Positions 20,900 through 30,499 of a stretch of 64,000 nt of DNA are shown here, piece after piece. This stretch comes from Burkholderiales bacterium (GTDB lineage: Bacteria; Pseudomonadota; Gammaproteobacteria; Burkholderiales; Burkholderiaceae_C). How positions within the stretch are numbered: position 1 is the first letter of the stretch; the number at the start of each line of letters is the position of its first letter. The translations under genes and the position numbers were made by a program. The stretch lies in the NCBI GenBank assembly GCA_016703325.1, contig JADJCH010000064.1:1-64000 (forward strand), in the 5' to 3' direction. The notes beneath the pieces were generated by a model. The model searched no databases. It was not told the origin of the DNA and saw nothing but the letters and a program-made list of their open reading frames with translations.

Positions 20900-21568
20900 T
20901 CAGAACCGGAACCGCTTCGGGTCACCCAGGTCCGGCGGCGTCGCAGGGGCCACCGGTGCAGGCCGTGCCGTGGCCGGCGGGGGGGTTTTGGCGGGCACCA
21001 GCGGCTGCGGCGCCGGAGCCTGCCAGGTGGCTGGCAACGGTTGGCCCAGGGGGTAACCGGCCAGCCGCAGCAGCTCCTCCCACTCGCTGCTCGCAAAGCC
21101 CAGCAGCCGCTGCCGGCCGACCATCAGCACCGGCAGGTCCCGGCTGCCGGTTTCACGCAGCAGCTCTGCCACGTCTTCCTCGCGCAGCACCTGCCCTTCG
21201 CGCACCGGTACGCCCAGGCGGCGCAGCCAGTCGCGGCCCTGGTCGCAGGCCGGACAGGCCGGCGAGGTGTACAACCGCACCGGCCAGCGCTGAGCGGCCT
21301 GGCGTTGGTCGTAGGGCAGACCAGCGGTCCAGTCGCGACCGGGCGGGGTGCCGAAGCCCTCCCCGGCGGTGCGTTCCCCACCGGGGCGCACCTGCTCGTA
21401 ACTCAATGGGCGGTCGGTGTAGGTGATGCGCCCGTCCGGCTCCACCACCCGATGCTGCGCCCAGGCGGGCAGCCCCACCGCGATGTTCATCGCGACCGCC
21501 AGCAGGACGGCACTGCCCAACCAGAGCATGCGTTGGCCCGGTTGGGCCTGAAGAGCCTGTGTCGGCAT
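20900..21568 (-). CDS. Exported glutaredoxin-like protein with DUF4124-like N-terminus
   Basis: A protein of about 222 residues with a signal-anchor region (MLWLGSAVLLAVAMNIAVG...PAWA) and a short DUF4124-type segment (VVEPDGRITYTDRPL). A glutaredoxin-like domain follows: VRLYTSPACPACDQGRDWL with CPAC as redox centre, then RDLPVLMVGRQRLLGFAS with the cis-Pro. The C-terminus is a Pro/Ala-rich tail ending in KRFRF. It probably handles thiols in the periplasm; the partner is unknown. The start is uncertain between 21568 and 21529. It lies on the same strand as DUF1800 but 193 bases upstream of it. Confidence 0.78.
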   Translation of the reverse strand: MPTQALQAQPGQRMLWLGSAVLLAVAMNIAVGLPAWAQHRVVEPDGRITYTDRPLSYEQVRPGGERTAGEGFGTPPGRDWTAGLPYDQRQAAQRWPVRLYTSPACPACDQGRDWLRRLGVPVREGQVLREEDVAELLRETGSRDLPVLMVGRQRLLGFASSEWEELLRLAGYPLGQPLPATWQAPAPQPLVPAKTPPPATARPAPVAPATPPDLGDPKRFRF

Positions 21569-21707
21569 CGGGTTCCCCACAAGGTTGGCCGCTGCCGCAG
21601 GCCCATCCGCCCGCAGCCAGCAGCTCATCGTAACGCCATGAAGCAGGAACCCTGTACGGCCCCATTCCAGCAGCGCCGCACAACCCCATGGAAGGGCCAG
21701 GCCTGCC

Positions 21708-22358
21708 TCAGGGATGGCGCGACAACGTCATCTGATCCTCACGCTGGGTCACCTGGAAGCGGCGCAGGAAGCTGTTGCCCACCAGCAGGTGGGGCAGGTC
21801 TGTTTCGAGCACCACCGCCTCGACGTCGCGCAGGTCGAAGGGCCCCACGGCCAGCCGGGCCAGCCGCAGGCTCCAGCCGCTGATGCGGCCGTTGGCGGTC
21901 TGCACCGGGGTGGGCTGGCCGCGATGCCAGTCCAGGCCCAGGCTGCGGGCCTGCTCCACCGACAGCGTCACCAGGCTCGCACCGGTGTCCACCACGGCCG
22001 GCAGCACCCGGCCGTTCACCTTGGCCTCCACGTGGTACAGCCGGTCGGCGCCCACCTGCAGCTGCAGGCTGGCCGGCGCCCGGGCGCCACTGCCGACGGC
22101 CACCGGCGCGCCGCCAGCGGCCAGCCGTTGGCGCACACCGGCCACCTCGTACTCCACATCGGACGCCGTGACGCGGTGCACCCGCAGGTCACCGAACACC
22201 GACCCCGCCGAGGCCACGCGCACCTGGCCGTCGATGACCAGCGCCACGCGGTCGCCCATCGCGCCGCCCCAGGTCACTGTTTGGGCGGCGACCGCCGGGG
22301 CAAAGGTCAGCGCGGCGGCGCCCATCGTCAACAACAGAAGGGGGTGGGAGGGCTTCAT
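21708..22358 (-). CDS. Retropepsin-like aspartic protease, exported
   Basis: A 216-residue protein with an N-terminal signal peptide (LLLLTMGAAALTFAPAVAAQ) and a single retropepsin-like domain (clan AA). The catalytic motif is AVVDTGASLVTLS near residue 140, and the second hydrophobic-Gly element is HLLVGNSFLRRF near 193. Family members are small periplasmic aspartic proteases that act as dimers. The N-terminal part (WGGAMGDRVALVIDGQVR) is of unknown function. I chose the ATG at 22358 because the signal peptide begins there. It is divergent from the pilin operon, with about 200 bases between. Confidence 0.82.
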   Translation of the reverse strand: MKPSHPLLLLTMGAAALTFAPAVAAQTVTWGGAMGDRVALVIDGQVRVASAGSVFGDLRVHRVTASDVEYEVAGVRQRLAAGGAPVAVGSGARAPASLQLQVGADRLYHVEAKVNGRVLPAVVDTGASLVTLSVEQARSLGLDWHRGQPTPVQTANGRISGWSLRLARLAVGPFDLRDVEAVVLETDLPHLLVGNSFLRRFQVTQREDQMTLSRHP

Positions 22359-22559
22359 GTTCCAGCGTATCGGCCGATGCACTGGGAAGTTGAGTCGTTG
22401 TGCGGTCGGGGCAGGGCGGCGCCGGTCCCCAGCCATGGGCACCGGCCCGGAATTGCCCGACCGCAAGCCCTCTGTTCCCGTCGCTGCCGGCGGCCGATCC
22501 ACGCCACAGTGGCAAGACAAGGCTCCGTCGGTGCCTCTACGCCTTTGAGTTGAACGCCC

Positions 22560-23006
22560 CTGAACCCCCTCACAACCCGATCCCACCTGCTGCGCGGCGT
22601 GACGCTGCTGGAGCTTGTGGTCGTGCTGGCCGCCCTGGGCAGCCTGGCGGCGGCGGTCTATCCCAGCTACCGCAGCCAGATGCAGCGCGCCCGCATCGGC
22701 GAGGGCATGAACGCCCTGGCGGACAGCCGTGCGCGCATGGAGCAGTACTTTCTCAACAACCGCAGCTACGCCAGCGGGCCCTGCGGCACGTCGGAAACCG
22801 TGGGCGCCTTCACCGTGGTCTGCAGCACGGCACCCACCGCCACGGCCTACACCATCACCGCCACCGGCAGCGCGCTGGCCAACGGTTTCGTCTTCACCAT
22901 CGACGAAAAGGGCACCCAGCGCACCACCGGCGTGCCCAGCGGCTGGGGGACGGTACCCACCGGAGGCTACCCTTGCTGGATCCGGCGCCAGGGGGATTCA
23001 TGCTGA
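22560..23006 (+). CDS. Type IV pilin / PilE-like minor pilin with a non-ATG start
   Basis: The product has a type III prepilin signal: a short basic leader ending in Gly, then VTLLELVVVLAALGSLAAAVYP with the conserved Glu at +5 of the mature chain. The GTG at 22599 encodes mature residue 1, so translation must begin upstream. The only open path in frame runs back to a TGA at 22551 and contains no ATG, GTG or TTG; CTG at 22560 would give the leader MNPLTTRSHLLRG. A base error hiding an ATG is possible. Cysteines near residue 65 and close to the C-terminus (CWIRRQGDSC) form the usual D-region pair. It heads the minor pilin operon and overlaps fimT by seven bases. Confidence 0.82.
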   Translation: MNPLTTRSHLLRGVTLLELVVVLAALGSLAAAVYPSYRSQMQRARIGEGMNALADSRARMEQYFLNNRSYASGPCGTSETVGAFTVVCSTAPTATAYTITATGSALANGFVFTIDEKGTQRTTGVPSGWGTVPTGGYPCWIRRQGDSC

Positions 23007-23626
23007 CCCCCTGGATCACGGCGGCGCGAGGTCGCGGACTGCGGCCGGCCTCTCGGGGACTGTCGCTGATCGAGCTGTTGATCACCTTCAGCCTGATGGC
23101 GCTGCTGCTCACCGCGGCAGTCCCTCCTCTGGGTGCCTGGCTGGCCAAGGCCAAGCTGCGCAGCGCGGGTGAACAGCTGCTCAACAGCCTGCGCCTGGCG
23201 CAGAGCGAGGCCCTGCGTCGCAACCGCCAGACGGTGCTGGTGCTGACCAACGCGGAGCCCGCCCTCACCGCCACGCCTGCGGCCAACGGCAGCCGCTGGT
23301 TCGTGCGCGCACTGCCGGCCCTCACCGGCGAAACGGCCGATGCCAGCCACTATGTGCAGGGCGTGACGCTCTCAACAGCCAGCGCGGTCACCCTCACCGG
23401 CCCGGCGGTGCTCTGTTTCAACAGCCAGGGCCGACCGGTCACCAACTCGTCCACCGGGTTGGGCAGCAACTGCACCGCCCCCGCCAGCGCCACCAGCCCC
23501 ACCACCTACGACATCGCTGCCGCCAACACCAGCAGCACATTGCGGGTGCAGGTGTTTCTGGGTGGGCAGATCCGACTGTGTGACCCGGCGCGCAGCGTCT
23601 CCTCCACCGCTCCGGACGGTTGCTGA
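23000..23626 (+). CDS. fimT: FimT/GspH-type minor pseudopilin
   Basis: A 208-residue minor pilin: leader ending RG, then LSLIELLITFSLMALLLTAAVP, with the mature N-terminal helix and conserved Glu. The GspH/FimT domain has KLRSAGEQLLNSLRLAQSEA near residue 58 and a Cys pair near the C-terminus (RLCDPARS...DGC). FimT helps pilus assembly and, in some species, DNA uptake. The ATG at 23000 follows a GGGGGA ribosome site and overlaps the pilin stop. Its stop overlaps the pilV ATG (TGATG). Confidence 0.87.
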   Translation: MLTPWITAARGRGLRPASRGLSLIELLITFSLMALLLTAAVPPLGAWLAKAKLRSAGEQLLNSLRLAQSEALRRNRQTVLVLTNAEPALTATPAANGSRWFVRALPALTGETADASHYVQGVTLSTASAVTLTGPAVLCFNSQGRPVTNSSTGLGSNCTAPASATSPTTYDIAAANTSSTLRVQVFLGGQIRLCDPARSVSSTAPDGC

Positions 23627-24078
23627 TGGGCACCCACCGAATCGACCGCCGCCCACCTTTCCGCTCCCGTCCGCCTGTGCGCCGGGCCACGCGAGCTGCA
23701 TGCTGTCGTGGCGTCTCGGTGCTGGAGGTGCTCGTCGCACTGCTGCTGCTGTCGCTGGGGGTGATCGGCATGGCCGCGCTGCACGCCCGCGCCATCCAGT
23801 ACGCCCTGGATGCGGAGGACCGCAACCGCGCCGCGCTGCTGGCCAACGAGTTGTCCAGCACGATGTGGCTCAACCGCAGCACCACGGTGGCCAGCGCCAC
23901 CCTGACCAGCTGGCAGACCCAGGTCTCCACCGTCACCGGCAATGGCCTGCCCAACGGCAGCGGCAGCGTCAGTGTGGACGGCAGTGGTGTGGCCACCATC
24001 ACCATCAGCTGGCGGCCCCCCTCACGGCCCAGTTCGGCAGGCAACCTGCAGTACATCACCAAGGTGGTGCTGCCATGA
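23626..24078 (+). CDS. pilV: Type IV pilus minor pilin PilV
   Basis: A 150-residue minor pilin with a basic leader, cleavage after RG, and VSVLEVLVALLLLSLGVIGMAAL typical of PilV. After the helix come ARAIQYALDAEDRNRAALLANEL and a short beta region that ends without a D-loop Cys pair. PilV, PilW and PilX prime pilus assembly together with PilY1. The ATG at 23626 overlaps the fimT stop, and the gene overlaps pilW by four bases, so translational coupling is likely. Confidence 0.88.
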   Translation: MGTHRIDRRPPFRSRPPVRRATRAACCRGVSVLEVLVALLLLSLGVIGMAALHARAIQYALDAEDRNRAALLANELSSTMWLNRSTTVASATLTSWQTQVSTVTGNGLPNGSGSVSVDGSGVATITISWRPPSRPSSAGNLQYITKVVLP

Positions 24079-25340
24079 CCTCGACGAAACCCATAGGTCG
24101 ACGCCCGACCCCGTTCCGCCAACGCGCTGCCGGCTTCACCCTGGTGGAGCTGATGGTGGGCCTGGCCATCGGCATGCTGATCAGCATTGCTGCGGCCAGC
24201 GTGATCGCCGTCACCGAGTCCAGCCGCCGCACCACCCAGGTGGGCAACGACATGGGCCAGGTCGCAAGCTACACCACGATGCTGCTGGACCGCGCCATCC
24301 GCAGCGCCGGCAGCGGCTTCGCACCGGCAGCCTCCTACGCCTACGGCTGCAAGCTGTTCGCAGCCAAGTCCGGCACGCAGGTGCTGCCGCTGCCCAGCGC
24401 AGGTGCTCTGCCCGCACCTTTTGCGAGCGTGACCACCGGCACGGCCGGTGTGTTCCGCCTGGTACCGGTGGTGATCGGCAATGGGCAGACCACACCCGCC
24501 ATCAGCGGCAGCGCCTCCGACGTGTTGATCGTGATGGCTGGCACGGCCGGCCAAGGCGAGGCGCCGATGCTGTTCTCCGCCCTGTCGCAGTCGGCCACCC
24601 TGACGGTGGGCAGCACGGTGGGCCTCGCCGCCAACGACCAGCTGCTGGTGGTGGACCGCCAGCCCTCATCCACCGGCACCGCGGACTGCCTGGTCAGCCA
24701 GGTGTCCTCCACCTTCACCAGCAGCAGCCAGACCAGCATTGCCCTGGCTGGCGCGTACTACAGCGCCACGGTGGACTCGCTGTCGATGACCGGCTTCTCC
24801 ACCGACGGCGCCGCCATCGCGCTGGGCAACCTGGGTGCCGGCAACCCGCCGGGTTTCATGGTCTACGGTGTGGGCGCCAACAACACCCTGTACAGCTACG
24901 ACCTGCTGCAGGCGGGCAGCTCGGCGGCGCTGCCGCTGGTGGACGGGGTGTTCGAACTCCAGGCCCTCTACGGCCTGGACACCAGCGGTGACGGTGTGAT
25001 CGACAGCTGGTCCGCCCCCACCGGCAGCTACGCACTGAGCGCTCTGATGGACGGCAGCAGCACCGCTGCCGGCCGGCTGCGGCAGATCATCGCCATCCGC
25101 CTGGGGCTGATCCTGCGTGGCAATCGTGATGAGGTCGGGCAGTTCAACTCGGTCGCAGCAGCCAAATGGGGCAAGTCCCTCAGCGACTACCTCGTGGCCC
25201 CCGCCTCGCTCACCCTGTTCAGTGATCTGGGCAGCGGCCTGACCTACACCCGGGACCTGACGAACGACGAACGCAAGTTCCGCTACCGCGTGGTCGAAAC
25301 CACCATACCGGTGCGCAACAACCTGCTGCTGCCGTCATGA
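24075..25340 (+). CDS. pilW: Type IV pilus assembly protein PilW
   Basis: A 421-residue minor pilin. The leader ends in AAG, followed by FTLVELMVGLAIGMLISIAAASV, a canonical class III prepilin site. Then come TTQVGNDMGQVASYTTMLLDRAI and a long beta-rich domain. The segment GLDTSGDGVIDSW near residue 298 looks like a calcium-loop sequence and sits in the PilW family region VFELQALYGLD. IIAIRLGLILR and RYRVVETTIPVRN are family C-terminal segments. It overlaps pilV and pilX by four bases each. Confidence 0.9.
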   Translation: MTSTKPIGRRPTPFRQRAAGFTLVELMVGLAIGMLISIAAASVIAVTESSRRTTQVGNDMGQVASYTTMLLDRAIRSAGSGFAPAASYAYGCKLFAAKSGTQVLPLPSAGALPAPFASVTTGTAGVFRLVPVVIGNGQTTPAISGSASDVLIVMAGTAGQGEAPMLFSALSQSATLTVGSTVGLAANDQLLVVDRQPSSTGTADCLVSQVSSTFTSSSQTSIALAGAYYSATVDSLSMTGFSTDGAAIALGNLGAGNPPGFMVYGVGANNTLYSYDLLQAGSSAALPLVDGVFELQALYGLDTSGDGVIDSWSAPTGSYALSALMDGSSTAAGRLRQIIAIRLGLILRGNRDEVGQFNSVAAAKWGKSLSDYLVAPASLTLFSDLGSGLTYTRDLTNDERKFRYRVVETTIPVRNNLLLPS

Positions 25341-25945
25341 CCGCGCGCTGCCACCCTTGTCCTGCACGCCGGACCGTTCGGGCCTGCCGGGGCATCGCCC
25401 TGCCCTTCACGCTGATCGCGCTGGTGGTGCTGCTGCTCGCGGGTGTGGGGCTGATCCGCGCCATGGACGTGGGCCTGCTGCAGGCGGGCAACCTGGCCTT
25501 CCGCCGCGACCTGGCCAACCAGGCGGAGCGGGGCATCGCCCAGGCCGTGACCCTGCTCAACAGTGGGGCGCTGGCCACCGAATCGGCCCGGGAGGCTCAC
25601 AGCCTCGCCAACAATTACTCGGCCACCCGCCTGGCCACCAACGCCCAGGGCATCCCCACACTGTTGACCAGCGACGCCGCCTTCACCGCGGCGGCCTACA
25701 CCGGCGCGGACATCACCGACACCGCCAGCGGGGTGACCGTGCGCTGGGTGATCGACCGCCAGTGCGCCGCCACCGGCAGCATGCTGTCCACCAGTTGCGC
25801 CACCGCCCTCAGCGGCAGCGACAGCGCAGCCGATGACCGCTACCGCTTCGTCAATGCCGAGTCGCTGCCGGTGTACCGCATCAGCGTGCGTGCCACCGGC
25901 CCGCGCAACACCCAGGCCTTCTTCCAGGCCACCGTGGTGAGGTGA
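25337..25945 (+). CDS. pilX: Type IV pilus assembly protein PilX
   Basis: A 202-residue PilX-type minor pilin. After a basic leader, RGIALPFTLIALVVLLLAGVGLIRAMD replaces the usual FTLIE, as is common in PilX (no Glu at position 5). Downstream, AGNLAFRRDLANQAERGIAQA matches the PilX N-domain. YRISVRATGPRNTQAFFQATVVR ends the protein. It overlaps pilW by four bases and is followed by pilY1 after four bases. Confidence 0.87.
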   Translation: MTARCHPCPARRTVRACRGIALPFTLIALVVLLLAGVGLIRAMDVGLLQAGNLAFRRDLANQAERGIAQAVTLLNSGALATESAREAHSLANNYSATRLATNAQGIPTLLTSDAAFTAAAYTGADITDTASGVTVRWVIDRQCAATGSMLSTSCATALSGSDSAADDRYRFVNAESLPVYRISVRATGPRNTQAFFQATVVR

Positions 25946-25949
25946 ACCC

Positions 25950-28900
25950 ATGACCCAGATCCAGAACTTGCCGTGGCGCCATGCCGGGGCGGCCCTGCTG
26001 CTGCTGACTTTCACCCGCGGTGCACCCGCCATCGACCTGGCCGACGTGCCACTGTTCGCCACCAACACCGCTCCGGGCAACCTGCTGCTGGCGCTGTCGG
26101 TGGAATGGCCCACCGCCTCCACCCCCGCCTACCTGAGCACCACCGCCTACAGCGCCTCTGAAACCTACCTGGGCTACTTCGACCCGGAGAAGTGTTATCG
26201 GTACGTAGCAGTCAATACCGGGACCACATCTGCCCCCAACTACGCCACCAGCTACTTCCAGCCCGACAGCGCCAGCAGCAGCCACGCCTGCACCAGCAGC
26301 TCCACCAAGGCACTGTGGAGCGGCAACTTCCTGAACTGGGCCACCACCCAGACGCTGGATGCCTTCCGCTGGGTGCTGACAGGCGGGCCGCGCATGGTCG
26401 ATACCACCTCCAGCACCATCCTGCAGAAGACCTACCACGCCGGCTACGGCAGCCACGCCTGGCTGTATCCCGACAAGGACCTGGCCACCGCAGTGACAGG
26501 CGCCACACCCTTCAACTGGACCAGTGTGCGCACCCGCATCTGGAACGGGGGTCACTCGATGTGGATCACGGGCAGCTCGACGTCTGCAATTTCCGCAGAC
26601 ACCACACCTCCACCGGAGCCGTGCCCTACACCGGCCAGAGCTCGCTCTCCACCACGCTGCCGGCCAATGCCGCAGCGATCTACCAGGTGTTCGTGCAGGT
26701 CAAGGTCTGCGACAGCAGCGTCGGCCTGGAGAGCAACTGCACCGCCTACGGCAGCAACCACAAGCCCGAGGGGCTGATGCATAAGTACGCCAACCGGCTG
26801 CGCTACTCGGCCTTCGGCTACCTCAACGACGATGACGGACTGCGCGATGGTGCGGTGATGCGTGCGCGCATGAAGTACATCGGGCCCACCTCGCCGGTTC
26901 CGGGCTCCGCGGGCACCACCAACAGCGCGGCGGAGTGGAGCAGTTCGACCGGCATCCTGGTGACCAACCCGGATGCGAGCGATGCCAGCACCACGGTGGC
27001 CAACGCCCTGGCGCAAACCGGCCAGACGGTGAGCATCACCAACTCCGGGGTGATGAACTACCTGAACAAGTTTGGTTCGATCTCGCGCACCTACAAGAGC
27101 TACGACCCGGCCAGCGAGCTGTACTACGCCGGTCTGCGCTACTTTCGCAACCTGGGGAACGTACCCAGCTACTCCGACCTCAGCGCCGCCACCAGTGCCG
27201 GCCAGGTGGCGGGCTGGCTGGACGACTTCCCGGTCATCACCACCTGGGGAGACCCGATCGCCTACACCTGCCAGAAGAACTTCATCCTCGGTATCGGCGA
27301 CGTCTACACCTGGAACGACGGCAACCTGCCGGGCTCGACCCTGCGCAGCTACGAACCGGCCACGCCCAGCAGCGTCAGCAGCGACACCGACGTCAACGTC
27401 ACCACCGCCACCCACATGGTTGGCACCCTGGAAGGCCTGACCAACCTCGGCAACTATTCATCCGGCCGCAACAACACCTACTACATCGCCGGCCTGGCCT
27501 ACGACGCCCACACCCGCGACCAGCGCAGCGACCTCAGCGGCAGCCAGACCATCAACACCTACTGGGTCGATGTGCTGGAAGGGCAGCGCTACGAATCAAA
27601 GAACCAGTACTGGCTGGCCACCAAGTACGGCGGCTTCACCGTGCCCTCCGGCTTCGATCCCTACGCGGCCACCAACGGGACGACCACGCTCACCACCGGC
27701 ATGTGGACCACCAGTGGCGACACCATCAGCCAGGACGGCACCACCGACCACCGGCCGGACAACTACTTTCCTGCCAGCCAGGTGGAGGAGATCCGCGAAG
27801 GCCTGTCCAAGGCCTTTGCCAAGATCGTCTCGGAGGCTGCGGCCAGCACCACCACCGCCTTCTCGTCGGTCTCGCCCAACGAGTCGGCCAGCGGCAGCCT
27901 GAGTTATGCGGCCGCCTTCGAGCCCGCCAGCTGGACCGGCAGCCTCACCGCCTCCAGCGTCAGCTACAACAGCAGCGGCACGCCCACGCTCACCAGCCTG
28001 TGGGAGGCTGGCGCGCTGCTGGACGCCACGGCGGCCAGCTCCCGCAAAATCGTCACCTGCTGTACCAGCGCCGGGGCGGGCCTGGCCTTCACCTACAGCA
28101 GCCTCAACACAGCCACGCTGTCGTCGCGCACCTACTGGGCCTCCTTTGGCGCCGTGCCCGGCGTCAAGGCCAGCCAGCAGTCCAGCAGCAACTTCATCAG
28201 CTACCTGCGCGGTGACCGCAGCCAGGAGCAGGCCAACGGCGGGCCGTTCCGCACCCGCAGCCATCTGCTGGGCGACATCGTCAACGCCAAGATCACCGCC
28301 TTGGGTGCCCCCAACGCCACCTACTACGACAGCACCAACCCCGGCTACGGCAGCTTCAAACGCAACAACGCCAGCCGCAAGACCGTGGTCTACGCCGCGG
28401 CCAACGACGGCATGCTGCATGCCTTCGACGGCAGTGCCAGCGGCACGGGGGCGGGCAGTGAACTCTTCGCCTACATCCCCAGCTTCGTCTACGGCAGCAG
28501 CACGACGGCGGCCGACAGCGGCCTGGCCGCGCTGGGCAACCCCAGCTATGACCACCGCTACTACGTGGATGCCACGCCGCTGGCCTTTGACGTGGACTTC
28601 AACCGCGTCGGTGGCACCACCTCCGCCACCACCAGCGACTGGCGCAGCCTGCTGATCGGCGGGCTGGGCAAGGGCGGCAAGGGCTACTACGCACTCGATG
28701 TCACCGACCCCTCGGCCTGGACCACCGAATCCGCCGTGGCCGGCAAGGTGCTCTGGGAGTTCACCCACAGTCACCTGGGCTATGCCTACGGCGATGCCCG
28801 CGTGGTCAAGACCGCCCGGTGGGGCTGGGTGGTGGTGATCCCCTCCGGCTACAACAACGACGACGGCAAGGCCTACCTCTTCTTCGTCAATCCCAAGACC

Positions 28901-29773
28901 GGCGCCCTGCTTGAAACCGTGGCCACCCCCGAGGGCAGCACCTCCTCGCCGCTGAACCTGGCCCACGTCACCGCCTTCATTCCGGACCTCACCAACTACA
29001 CCGCCACGGCGCTGTACGCCGGCGACATGCAGGGCAACGTCTGGCGCTGGGATGTGAGCGGCACCGGCGCCTACGCCGCCCCCACCAAGATCGCCACCCT
29101 GGCCAACGCCTCCAGCCAGGCCCAGCCGGTGACCAGCCCGGTGCGGGTGATGATCGACCCCAGCACCGCCAAGCGCTACATCCTGGTGGGCACCGGCCGG
29201 CTGCTGGCCGACAGCGATTCGGCCAGCACCCAGGTGCAGAGCTTCTACGCCCTTATCGACGGCACCACCGACGCCTTCTACACCACCTCCACGCTGCCCA
29301 CCGGTGTCACCTTCCCGTTCACCCGCAGCAAACTCAACGCCAACAGCAACCTGCTGACAGGCATCGGCGCCTCACCCGCTCAACCCATGGGCTGGTACCA
29401 CGACCTGGGAACGGACGCCACCAGCGGCATCGCCGAACGCATCACCGTGGCCCCCACGGTGAACTACGGCGTGGTGGGTGTCGCCGTCAACCTGCCCGAC
29501 AGCGCCGCCTGCGCGCCCTCACCCCGAAGCAAGGTGATGGCCGTGAGCTACGCCACCGGCAAGACGGCCCTGACCGACAGCACCGGCTCATTGATTGCTG
29601 CCACCACCATGAGCTCCGGCATCGTCTCGGACCTGGCCTTCAAGAACATCGGCGGCAAGGTGCGGCTGATTGCCGGGCGCAGCAACGGCACCGTGACCAA
29701 CCTGCCGGGCAGCTTCAGCTCTGCCGCCGGCCTGCGCCGGCTCAACTGGCGTGAAGTGCCCACTGTGCAGTGA
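25950..29773 (+). CDS. pilY1: Type IV pilus tip-associated protein PilY1, one frameshift
   Basis: A very large exported protein (about 1,270 residues) placed at the pilus tip, where it supports pilus biogenesis, adhesion and surface sensing. The N-terminus has a signal peptide (LLLLTFTRGAPAI) and typical openings (LADVPLFATNTAPGNLLLAL, YLGYFDPEKCYRY). One frame change is needed between about 26565 and 26610. The C-terminal third is the PilY1 beta-propeller: VVYAAANDGMLHAFDG, GGLGKGGKGYYALDV, AYLFFVNPKTGALLE, YAGDMQGNVWRWDVSG and ILVGTGRLLADSDSA. The N-terminal third has no obvious von Willebrand domain. It ends the pil operon except for the TonB-like gene, whose GTG overlaps its stop. Confidence 0.92.
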
Positions 29774-30417
29774 ACCCGCCGGCTGAACCGCCCCGCCGAT
29801 CCCGACCCCGGTCCCGGCCCCCCACAGCCGCAGGGATCGCACTCGGCGTGGCGGTCAGCATGCATGTCGTCGCCCTGCACTCACTCGACCTGTGGCCGCT
29901 GAAACGACTGGCCGCGGCGGCGGCCCCTGTGCACGCCATGCTGCACCCCCTGGTGCGCACCCGTCTGTTGCCACAGCAGTCACCCGAGAGCTCCCCCCAG
30001 ACGCCTCCCCTCATCGCTGCGGATACACCGCGCCATGAGACGTCACCGCCGGACGGGCCCAACGCAACTCCAGCGGAGCCCGCTGAACCACCGGCAGTCC
30101 CAGAGGATGAACCGCTGTCCTGCCCTTCGGGCCCGTCACCGGAACGCCCGGCCCTGCCCTACTCCGCGCCGGACTGGGAAGGCCTGTCGGGCCTGAGCGC
30201 CAGCGGCCTGCCCATCCGGCTGCGCCTGAGCATCAATGCCGCCGGTCAGGTCGACGCCCTGCAGGTGCTGCAGGCCGCTCCCGACGACCACGAGCTGGTG
30301 GAGGGCATCTCCCGCCAACTGCGTCAGACCCGCTATGCACCCGCCCGCCTGAACGGGCGGGACGTGCCCAGCTGCAGCGATCTGGAGATCCAAAGCAGCG
30401 CTGTAACGCCGGGTTGA
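29770..30417 (+). CDS. TonB C-terminal-domain-like membrane protein
   Basis: A 215-residue protein with an N-terminal membrane anchor (TAAGIALGVAVSMHVVALHSL), a Pro/Glu-rich linker and a C-terminal domain like that of TonB energy transducers (LRLSINAAGQVDALQVLQAAPDDHELV, RQLRQTRYAPARLNGRDV). The GTG at 29770 overlaps the pilY1 stop (GTGA). Its place at the end of the minor pilin operon suggests a role with PilY1 or the pilus rather than with a TonB receptor. No ExbB/ExbD genes are near. The fold call is moderate; the function is inference. Confidence 0.68.
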   Translation: MNPPAEPPRRSRPRSRPPTAAGIALGVAVSMHVVALHSLDLWPLKRLAAAAAPVHAMLHPLVRTRLLPQQSPESSPQTPPLIAADTPRHETSPPDGPNATPAEPAEPPAVPEDEPLSCPSGPSPERPALPYSAPDWEGLSGLSASGLPIRLRLSINAAGQVDALQVLQAAPDDHELVEGISRQLRQTRYAPARLNGRDVPSCSDLEIQSSAVTPG

Positions 30418-30499
30418 CAAGAGCCGCGCAGGCGGACTCCCCCCCTCCCCTCCCGGCCCCGTCCGCCCCCGCCTTGACCGTGGGGGCGGCGGATGCGGT

